From positions 1-13,447 of the forward strand of contig DHJV01000025.1 of the NCBI GenBank assembly GCA_002404515.1: a stretch of 13,447 nt of DNA, read 5' to 3'. The stretch is from Lachnospiraceae bacterium UBA4711 (GTDB lineage: Bacteria; Bacillota; Clostridia; Lachnospirales; Lachnospiraceae). Below the pieces are notes generated by a model that was given only the letters and a program-made list of their open reading frames with translations, had not been told where the DNA came from and searched no databases. This document shows positions 6,832 to 13,447 of this stretch, one piece after another (position 1 is the stretch's first letter; each line of letters starts with the position of its first letter). Position numbers and translations under genes: made by a program.

Positions 6832-8757
6832 ATGCTGTTAGCATGCCAGAATATATCAAAAGCATTCGGCACAAAGGAAGTTTTAAAGGATATCAGCTTC
6901 CATGTCAACGAGAAAGAAAAGATTGCAATCGTCGGTATCAACGGTTCCGGAAAGACGACGCTCCTTAAAATCATCATGGGCGAAGAATCCGCCGACAGCG
7001 GGCAGGTCGTGATTGCAAAGGATACCACGATCGGGTATCTGTCCCAGCATCAGGATATCTCCTTTGACAACACAATCTATGGCGAGATGCTTGCAGCCAA
7101 ACAGTATATCCTCGATTTAGAGGCGAACATCCGCCGCTTAGAACAGGATATGAAACATGCAGAAGGTGCTGAATTAGAGAAGATCTTAGAGACTTACAAC
7201 CGCCTGAGCAGCAAATATGACCGCGACAACGGTTATTCCTATGAAAGCGAGATTACAGGTGTCCTGAAAGGACTTGGATTTGGTCCGGAGGACTATGACC
7301 GACACATCAACACATTATCCGGTGGACAGAAGATGCGGATTGCACTGGGACGTCTGCTTCTGACACGCCCGGACATCATCATCCTCGATGAGCCGACAAA
7401 CCATCTGGATATGCCAAGTATTTCCTGGCTGGAATCGTTCCTGTCCTCTTATCCGGGCAGCGTGATTGTTGTCAGCCACGACCGCTATTTCATTGACCGG
7501 ATTGCGACACAGATCGTAGAAATCGACAACAAAAAGGCAGCCATCTACCACGGAAACTACACATGCTTTGCATCCAAGCGCGCAGAAATACGTGCCAATA
7601 TGATGAAAGCCTACCTGAACCAGCAGCAGGAAATCAAGCATCAGGAAGCTGTCATCACGAAGCTCAAACAGTTTAACCGTGAAAAATCCATCAAACGTGC
7701 GGAAAGCCGCGAGAAGATGCTCGATAAGATTGAAGTGTTAGACAAGCCGGCTGAGGTTGCATCCGAGATGCGGCTTACCTTAGAGCCATCCGTTGAAAGT
7801 GGAAATGATGTCTTAACCGTCACGCATCTGGCGAAATCCTTCGGCTCAAACTGTCTCTTCAAGGATCTCGATTTCGATATCAAGCGTGGCGAAAAGGTTG
7901 CCCTGATTGGCGGAAACGGAACAGGAAAAACCACTATCTTAAAGATGGTTAATCATCTTGTGCCAAAGGATGCCGGAACGATTGTCCTTGGTTCACGTGT
8001 CCATATTGGATATTACGATCAGGAGCATCAGGTACTCTCTCTGCACAAGACGATCTTCGAAGAAATCAGTGATGCTTATCCGGATCTGACAAACACAAAG
8101 ATCCGAAACGTATTGGCAGCCTTTTTATTTACCGGGGACGACGTATTTAAGAAGATTGAAGATCTAAGCGGTGGTGAGCGCGGACGTGTGTCTCTTGCCA
8201 AGCTTATGCTCTCCCCTGCCAACTTCTTAATCTTAGATGAGCCGACAAACCATCTGGATATTCAATCGAAAGGTATCTTGGAGGATGCGATCCGCAGCTA
8301 TACCGGAACCGTATTTGTTGTCAGCCATGACCGTTATTTCATCAACCGGATTGCAACCCGGATTCTGGAATTAAAAGATGAACAGCTTTACAGCTTTATC
8401 GGAAATTACGATTATTACGAAAGTCACAAGGAGCAGGTGTACGAAGCGGCTGCGCCGAAACAGACGGATCCTTCCACAGATGCTGTGACAGCACCATCCA
8501 CCGCTTCTTCCGGCAAAGATGATTACAAAAAGCAAAAAGAAGAACAGGCACGACTTCGCAAGAAAGAAAATGATATCAAGAAAGCAGAACAAAAGATTGA
8601 AGAAACAGAGGCAGCAATTGCGCAGATTGATGAAGAATTTTTAAACCCGGAATACGCAACGAACTCTGCCAAGTTAGGTGAGCTATCAAAAAAGCGCGAA
8701 GAGCTGGAAGAATCGCTCTCCGCACTTTACGAGACCTGGGAAACCCTGCTCGCCTAG
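6832..8757 (+). CDS. ABC-F family ATPase, YdiF-like ribosome-associated translation factor
   Basis: A 641-residue protein with two ABC ATPase domains and no membrane segments, the hallmark of ABC-F proteins that bind the ribosomal E site. Domain 1 has Walker A GINGSGKT (35-42), signature LSGGQ (162-166), Walker B IIILDEPTNHLD (182-193) and switch histidine H216. Domain 2 has GGNGTGKT (360-367), LSGGE (445-449), LILDEPTNHLD (466-476) and H499. The linker between them (about 240-320) is a basic helical hairpin of ordinary length, not the enlarged form of many resistance factors. A charged coiled coil (about 563-640) ends the protein after a Ser/Thr/Ala-rich hinge, as in YdiF/Uup-like members. 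All ATPase residues are intact. It is a single-gene unit with its own promoter, diverging from the dnaE operon. A housekeeping translation role is more likely than antibiotic resistance, but this is inference. Confidence 0.95.
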   Translation: MLLACQNISKAFGTKEVLKDISFHVNEKEKIAIVGINGSGKTTLLKIIMGEESADSGQVVIAKDTTIGYLSQHQDISFDNTIYGEMLAAKQYILDLEANIRRLEQDMKHAEGAELEKILETYNRLSSKYDRDNGYSYESEITGVLKGLGFGPEDYDRHINTLSGGQKMRIALGRLLLTRPDIIILDEPTNHLDMPSISWLESFLSSYPGSVIVVSHDRYFIDRIATQIVEIDNKKAAIYHGNYTCFASKRAEIRANMMKAYLNQQQEIKHQEAVITKLKQFNREKSIKRAESREKMLDKIEVLDKPAEVASEMRLTLEPSVESGNDVLTVTHLAKSFGSNCLFKDLDFDIKRGEKVALIGGNGTGKTTILKMVNHLVPKDAGTIVLGSRVHIGYYDQEHQVLSLHKTIFEEISDAYPDLTNTKIRNVLAAFLFTGDDVFKKIEDLSGGERGRVSLAKLMLSPANFLILDEPTNHLDIQSKGILEDAIRSYTGTVFVVSHDRYFINRIATRILELKDEQLYSFIGNYDYYESHKEQVYEAAAPKQTDPSTDAVTAPSTASSGKDDYKKQKEEQARLRKKENDIKKAEQKIEETEAAIAQIDEEFLNPEYATNSAKLGELSKKREELEESLSALYETWETLLA

Positions 8758-8758
8758 G

Positions 8759-11038
8759 TTAAAAATAAGTTTTCTCGAACTGATCGACCGGCATCGGTTT
8801 TGCAAAATAGAAGCCCTGGAACAACGTACATCCAAGCTCCTGCATATACTGAAGCTGGTCTTTTTGTTCGACACCTTCTGTCACCACATGGATATCCAGT
8901 TCCTTTGCCAGATTCAGCACCATTTCCAGAATCATCCGGCTACGCTCCGGATCTTCATTTCTCCGCAGGAACTCCATGTCAATCTTGATCGCATCCAGAT
9001 TCATATCCTGCAGCATATTCAAAGATGAGTACCCACGTCCGAAATCATCCATTACCACGCGGAACCCATACGTCCGAAGTTCATCGATCAATTCCAGATG
9101 CTTCTTTGCATCTTTCATAACAGACGTCTCTGTAATCTCCAGATGCAGCTTACCTGGATCGATCTCATAACATTCCACCAAAGTTGTCAGAGTCGTATAA
9201 ATATCTAAGAAATAAAAATCCTTCGGCGATACATTTACCGATATATAGTACTGTTCTTTGCCCTGTTCCTTCCATCGCTGCAGTTCCTTACAGGCCAGTT
9301 CCCATACATACTGATCCATTGCACTGATCAGCCCGGATTTTTCAAACACTTCCACGAACTCCTCCGGCAGCATCATGCCATGCACCGGACGGAACCAGCG
9401 TACCAGAGCTTCCGCCCCCAGCATCGTTCCCTGCTCATCCACCTGTGGCTGCAAATACAACCGGAACTCCTGCTTTGCGATAGCCGAACGAAAATCGCTC
9501 ACCATATGCTGTCTCTCGAGCATCTGCTTCCGCAATTCATCATCATAATAAGCGATTGACTGCTGGTAATTACCTTTGATCGACTCGATTGCAAGAAATG
9601 CACGGTCACAGTAGACAGAGACCGGCGTCTTCACATTTCGGATTGGACAGATTCCAGTATAAATCCGCGCATGATACGAGTTATCATCACCGATACGGCT
9701 GATCAGATCCAATTCCTCCAGATACCGCTCATGGTTGAGTTTTTCCTCTCGCACGCAGACAGCAAACCGGTCCGCCGAAAGTCTTGCCAGTACTGTATCT
9801 CCCGTCGCCAGATTTCGGAACATATTTGCCAGCGATCGTAACACCGCATCACCACGTTCAATTCCAAACACATCATTGATAATCTTGAAATTCTGAATAT
9901 CTGCACACAAAATGCTATACTTGACATTTGGATTTGCTATGATCTGCTGTTCCACCACCTCGTAGAAATGTTCGCGGTTGAACAGGCCCGTCAGTGAATC
10001 ATAATTGCTTCGATACCGTTCTTCCTCCAGACGCTTCCGATGTTCGGTTTCATCGTGCAGCACATAGTAACATCCGATAAACCGGTTATCCTCATCCCAG
10101 ATTCCACGATACCGCGCCACAAAATAGTGATGTTCCCCGTCGATATCCGTCTCGCCCTGCCAGCTGCATTCCTCAATTTCCTCTGGATTTCGGTTGTTTA
10201 CCCATGTCCGGTAATACTTTTCAATCTCCCGGATATCCTTATCTACATGAAATACCTGTTTTGCATATTCATTGACATAGATGCACCTGCCATTGATATC
10301 CATGCAGATAACCCCGTCTGAAAAGTTCTGCACTGCCATAACAAGTGTTTTCTCCACCAACCCCTTCGGCACATACTGAAACGTAAAATAATAAATAGCC
10401 GCTGCAATAATCCCATAAAACAGTACAGAATAGTCAAACTCTAACTTCAGGATTTCATAAATAACATTTGCAGCAATCGTGAACAGGAAGCAATACAAAA
10501 TTGCAAAGTACTGCTTTACATAGATGCGTGCAGCCTTATAGATCTCATATAACAGCAACAGCAATATCAAAATAGCAAATGCGTACACAAATGCCTTATG
10601 ATACTTATACATACTCGTCCGATGTGCAACCTTATAATAATATCCACTGGATTCGTCTCCGGACAAAACCACAGAAAACAGGTTCTTCTGAAATACATTG
10701 ATAAAACACAGCACTCCATCAATTGCAATCAAAGCTCCAACGATGATGCCTCCCCATTTATTCACAAATCTTTCCTGCGTAAAATCATTGATGTATATAA
10801 AAAATAACAGAAGTACAAAATCACTGCACCAAAAATACAGACCATACGATACCAATGCAAATATCTCATTGATATTCAGAATCGTCATAGCGTAGAACAG
10901 GATTGTTGACGCAGCAACTATATGCAGCCGCACCACATCCTTGACAACCTGTGTCCGTTCTGTTTGATTGATTATAATAATGCGATATGCCAACAAAACA
11001 ATCATAATCAGCATAACCGCTAACATCGCACTCTTCAA
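8759..11038 (-). CDS. 7TM-PAS-GGDEF(degenerate)-EAL c-di-GMP phosphodiesterase, second gene of pair
   Basis: A 759-residue membrane signalling protein. Seven hydrophobic helices (about 4-24, 36-54, 60-83, 95-117, 148-166, 174-195, 204-222) resemble the N-terminal 7TM region of some histidine kinases. A PAS-like domain (about 227-335), a GGDEF domain (about 340-500) and an EAL domain (about 515-759) follow. The GGDEF signature reads SADRF (421-425) and no RxxD inhibitory site is seen, so cyclase activity is unlikely, although N388 and D397 of the nucleotide pocket remain. The EAL catalytic set is complete: E543 (EALVRW), N602, E634, D664-D665 (DDFGRGYSSL), K685, E721 and Q741, with spacing as in active phosphodiesterases. 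It should hydrolyse c-di-GMP to pGpG under control of the sensor. The TTG start (11036-11038) has AGGAG eight bases upstream, overlapping the TAG stop of the paralogue before it. Confidence 0.93.
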   Translation of the reverse strand: MKSAMLAVMLIMIVLLAYRIIIINQTERTQVVKDVVRLHIVAASTILFYAMTILNINEIFALVSYGLYFWCSDFVLLLFFIYINDFTQERFVNKWGGIIVGALIAIDGVLCFINVFQKNLFSVVLSGDESSGYYYKVAHRTSMYKYHKAFVYAFAILILLLLLYEIYKAARIYVKQYFAILYCFLFTIAANVIYEILKLEFDYSVLFYGIIAAAIYYFTFQYVPKGLVEKTLVMAVQNFSDGVICMDINGRCIYVNEYAKQVFHVDKDIREIEKYYRTWVNNRNPEEIEECSWQGETDIDGEHHYFVARYRGIWDEDNRFIGCYYVLHDETEHRKRLEEERYRSNYDSLTGLFNREHFYEVVEQQIIANPNVKYSILCADIQNFKIINDVFGIERGDAVLRSLANMFRNLATGDTVLARLSADRFAVCVREEKLNHERYLEELDLISRIGDDNSYHARIYTGICPIRNVKTPVSVYCDRAFLAIESIKGNYQQSIAYYDDELRKQMLERQHMVSDFRSAIAKQEFRLYLQPQVDEQGTMLGAEALVRWFRPVHGMMLPEEFVEVFEKSGLISAMDQYVWELACKELQRWKEQGKEQYYISVNVSPKDFYFLDIYTTLTTLVECYEIDPGKLHLEITETSVMKDAKKHLELIDELRTYGFRVVMDDFGRGYSSLNMLQDMNLDAIKIDMEFLRRNEDPERSRMILEMVLNLAKELDIHVVTEGVEQKDQLQYMQELGCTLFQGFYFAKPMPVDQFEKTYF

Positions 11039-11049
11039 TCCTATCTCTC

Positions 11050-13344
11050 CTACCCTTCAGTTGGAATATACTTGTCTTCATAGTCCCAGACTGACATTGG
11101 TTTCGCAAAATAATACCCCTGGAACACATCACATCCCATATCCTTCAGCGCCTCTACCTGTTCTTTCGTCTCAACGCCCTCAGTTACAACCTCCATACCA
11201 AGCCGTTTCGACAGATGAATCACGTTGCTGACAATCGACATGCTCCGCTCGTTGTTTCTCGTCTTGCGCAGGAACCCCATATCCAGCTTGATCGTATCCA
11301 TCTTAATATCCTTCAGCATGTTCAAAGAGGAATATCCGCTTCCAAAATCATCCATTTCCACCTTAAACCCATACTGCCGTAATTTATTGACCAGCCGGAT
11401 TACCTTCTTCATGTCCGACATAACCGCTGTCTCCGTAATTTCCAGGTGCAGATTTCCTGCTTCAAACCCATGCTTCTGTACTAGCCCGGTAAACACTTTA
11501 TAGATATCCATATAATAAAAATCACGTGGTGAAATATTAACAGACAGATAAAAGTCTGCATGTCCCTGTCTTCGCCAATCGCGAAGCTGGATACAGGCTT
11601 TCTCCCAAATATATCGATCTAATTCACTAATCAAACCAGTCCGTTCAAACAATTCAATAAATTCGCCCGGCGGAATCATGCCCCGCTCCGGATGTATCCA
11701 GCGAACCAGTGCCTCTCCACCACGAACAACACCGTCCGCAGATATCTGCGGCTGAATATAAAAGCAGAACTGTCCGCCCTCTAATGCATCATGGAACTGG
11801 CTGATGATTCCCTGCTCCTTGAGTGCCGTCTCACGCAGCTCCTTATCATAATATACGATACGGTTCGCCACATCGTCTTTGATCGTCTTGATTGCCATGA
11901 TTGCACGATCACACATCACAGCCACCGGCGTATTCCTGTCATCTACCTCATAAATTCCCATGTACATTCGCAGGCGGAAGTTGGAATTTCCCTCCATCTG
12001 TTCGATCCGTGAGATCTCCCGGCGGAACACATTTTCCCGAAATAAATTCTTTGGCAAAAGCACCGCAAAACGATCTCCTGCCAATCGTCCATAAATGCAT
12101 CCCTGTGGAGTCTTTTGTTTCAAACTTTCTGCCTGCTTTACAAGGATATCATCACCCTTTTTCGAACCATATACATCATTCACAATCTTAAAATCACGGA
12201 TATCACTGCACACAATATAGAACTCCGTGTCTGGATTGTCGTGCAGCATCTGTTCTGCACACTCATAAAAATATTCCCGGTTGTAAATTCCTGTCAGCGT
12301 ATCGTGGTTTGCCTTATACTGTTCCAGCTTGACACGTTCCACCTCTTCCGTCCGGTCATGCATTAGAAAGAAGCTTCCAATCTCATGATTGTCATAAATC
12401 ATCTTCTTATACTCAAACTGGAAGAAATGCAGCTTCCCATCCAATTCAAACTTTTCTTCCCATGTGCTATCCTCAATATCGCGCAGACTTCTGCCATGTA
12501 ACCATTTCTGCAGATTCTTATCGAACATTGAAAGTTCATCCACACGCATGATTTTTTTTGCCTGCTCATTTGCATGGATACATTTTCCTTTTACATCATA
12601 ACACACAACGCCGTCATCAATCGTCTTGATAAAGAGTGCCAGCATCTTCTCGACCAGACCCGCCGGAACATGAAAGAACGTAAAATACGTGATTGCACAG
12701 CACGACAATGTATAACCAATCAACGAAAAATCATATACGTTTCCAAATCTGAAAAACAACATATTTGCAATAGCTGTTAAAATAAGCGTTATAATAACTG
12801 AACGGTAATTTACCCGGAAAATCTTCGGACATTTCGCTCTTCTATAAATCAGCACAAACAGACAAGCAGATGCAAATGCATAGCAAATCAAAGTATGAAC
12901 GGTATACAGCATACCAAAGGTTTTCACACCGTAATAAATGTTTCCAAACCGGTCTGTGACCGGCATTAAACAGAATACTCTATGTGTTTTAAGGTTTGAA
13001 AACAGTACAACCGCATCTGCAAACAGTAAAACATATGTTACCACGCGCAGCCATGCTTTATTCCGATATGTATTGGAATACACACGACTATATATGAACA
13101 ACGACAGCGTCATAAAATCAACACTGAAATAAAAAAGTGCATAGAAAAACAATGCCAGCTTCTCATCGACTGTCATCAATGCCATGCCATACAGCACTAC
13201 CATGCCGGTCTGCGAAAGCAGCAGCCCAAACACAGTATTCCGCAATGCGCTTTTCTCCATACGCTGCACAATATATATACAAAATAAGAGGGGAATCAAT
13301 AAGATAACCAAACTCCCAAAGAATATATATTTCAATATAAACAC
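11050..13344 (-). CDS. 7TM-PAS-GGDEF(degenerate)-EAL c-di-GMP phosphodiesterase, first gene of pair
   Basis: A 764-residue paralogue of the next gene with the same layout: seven membrane helices (about 6-27, 35-58, 62-86, 99-117, 144-167, 180-198, 205-225), PAS (about 230-335), GGDEF (about 342-500) and EAL (about 517-764). The GGDEF signature is AGDRF (422-426), with Arg replacing the usual Glu and no RxxD site, so diguanylate cyclase activity is doubtful. The EAL residues E544, N603, E635, D665-D666, K686, E722 and Q742 are all present. The start is uncertain. GTG 13342-13344 has no clear ribosome site, whereas TTG 13333-13335 (761 residues) has GGGGTG six bases upstream; an in-frame stop lies just above both. 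It is first in a two-gene operon, with an 11-base gap overall to the next start, and its promoter lies at 13386-13414. The ligand sensed is unknown. Confidence 0.93.
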   Translation of the reverse strand: MFILKYIFFGSLVILLIPLLFCIYIVQRMEKSALRNTVFGLLLSQTGMVVLYGMALMTVDEKLALFFYALFYFSVDFMTLSLFIYSRVYSNTYRNKAWLRVVTYVLLFADAVVLFSNLKTHRVFCLMPVTDRFGNIYYGVKTFGMLYTVHTLICYAFASACLFVLIYRRAKCPKIFRVNYRSVIITLILTAIANMLFFRFGNVYDFSLIGYTLSCCAITYFTFFHVPAGLVEKMLALFIKTIDDGVVCYDVKGKCIHANEQAKKIMRVDELSMFDKNLQKWLHGRSLRDIEDSTWEEKFELDGKLHFFQFEYKKMIYDNHEIGSFFLMHDRTEEVERVKLEQYKANHDTLTGIYNREYFYECAEQMLHDNPDTEFYIVCSDIRDFKIVNDVYGSKKGDDILVKQAESLKQKTPQGCIYGRLAGDRFAVLLPKNLFRENVFRREISRIEQMEGNSNFRLRMYMGIYEVDDRNTPVAVMCDRAIMAIKTIKDDVANRIVYYDKELRETALKEQGIISQFHDALEGGQFCFYIQPQISADGVVRGGEALVRWIHPERGMIPPGEFIELFERTGLISELDRYIWEKACIQLRDWRRQGHADFYLSVNISPRDFYYMDIYKVFTGLVQKHGFEAGNLHLEITETAVMSDMKKVIRLVNKLRQYGFKVEMDDFGSGYSSLNMLKDIKMDTIKLDMGFLRKTRNNERSMSIVSNVIHLSKRLGMEVVTEGVETKEQVEALKDMGCDVFQGYYFAKPMSVWDYEDKYIPTEG

Positions 13345-13372
13345 CCCAAATCATATCATTTCAAAATCTAAC

Positions 13373-13385
13373 AATACTTAGTATT
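13373..13385. promoter_or_regulatory. Palindrome at the predicted start point of the phosphodiesterase operon
   Basis: AATACT-T-AGTATT is a perfect 6-bp inverted repeat with a one-base centre. It begins directly after the -10 box and covers the predicted transcription start (near 13379). The position is typical of repressor operators. No regulator gene is in the window, so the binding protein, if any, is unknown. In AT-rich DNA a palindrome of this size can also arise by chance. Confidence 0.4.
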
Positions 13386-13414
13386 ATTTTATAAAATTCG
13401 GCATAGGCTGTCAA
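13386..13414 (-). promoter_or_regulatory. Near-consensus sigma-A promoter of the tandem phosphodiesterase operon
   Basis: On the minus strand there is a perfect -35 box TTGACA (13409-13414), a 17-base spacer and a -10 box TAAAAT (13386-13391). The predicted start near 13379 gives a leader of about 35-45 bases, too short to hold a c-di-GMP riboswitch. Confidence 0.8.
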
Positions 13415-13426
13415 CTTAAATGGCAC

Positions 13427-13447
13427 AAAAAAAAGACCTCATCGGTC
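13427..13447 (-). terminator. Intrinsic terminator of an upstream minus-strand gene (cut by window edge)
   Basis: Read on the minus strand, GACC-GATGA-GGTC (13435-13447) forms a hairpin followed by eight T residues (13427-13434). The stem may continue past the window end. It separates the phosphodiesterase operon from whatever lies to the right. Confidence 0.65.

Noticed and set aside
8675..8720. T6 run after a GC-rich stretch on the minus strand as a terminator for the phosphodiesterase operon
   Set aside because: The possible stem needs a two-base bulge and a long loop, and the bases are explained by Lys and Arg codons of the ABC-F coiled coil.
8784..8804. Short hairpin ACCG-GCAT-CGGT followed by TTTT as a terminator for the ABC-F gene
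   Set aside because: The stem is only four or five pairs and the T-run is four, and it lies inside the coding sequence of the conserved EAL C-terminus, so it is too weak to call.
11050..13344. Active diguanylate cyclase function for the GGDEF domains of the two paralogues
   Set aside because: The signature motifs are SADRF and AGDRF instead of GG(D/E)EF and no RxxD site is present, while the EAL site is complete.

Overview
The window looks like chromosomal DNA from a low-to-mid GC Clostridia member, most likely Lachnospiraceae. That is inferred from protein style (a DnaE of about 1190 residues, a YdiF-type ABC-F protein, 7TM-PAS-GGDEF-EAL proteins), strong AGGAGG-type ribosome sites, sigma-A-like promoters with 17-base spacers, and GTG/TTG starts. 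No phage, insertion sequence, CRISPR array, tRNA or rRNA was seen. Eight genes are present, seven complete and one cut by the left edge.

Region 1 (1-6753, minus strand) reads as one long operon. Its promoter (6725-6753) drives, in order, a small coiled-coil protein, a membrane-anchored ApbE flavin transferase, a DUF5662-type protein, DnaE (replicative polymerase alpha subunit), a SpoU/TrmH-type RNA methyltransferase, and, after a 120-base structured gap, an SSB-like OB-fold protein that runs off the left edge. Junctions are tight (1-base gap, 18-base gap, 8-base gap, 4-base overlap), which suggests translational coupling. The gap before the SSB-like gene holds a 14-bp bulged hairpin and three alternating ATATTGTA repeats.

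Region 2 (6714-6831) is a divergent promoter region. The two -35 boxes face away from each other and form the ends of a perfect 7-bp inverted repeat. Rightward lies one ABC-F ATPase gene (6832-8757), probably a housekeeping translation factor.

Region 3 (8759-13414, minus strand) is a two-gene operon of tandem paralogues. Each is a seven-helix membrane sensor, PAS, degenerate GGDEF and intact EAL protein, so both are predicted c-di-GMP phosphodiesterases. A near-consensus promoter (TTGACA-17-TAAAAT) with a 13-base palindrome at the expected start point precedes them. The terminator of an upstream gene is visible at the right edge. This operon converges on the ABC-F gene with one base between stop codons.

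No wholly new multi-gene system is evident. The best leads are the structured leader before the SSB-like gene, the tandem phosphodiesterase pair with its palindrome, and the uncharacterised DUF5662 and coiled-coil genes carried with dnaE.
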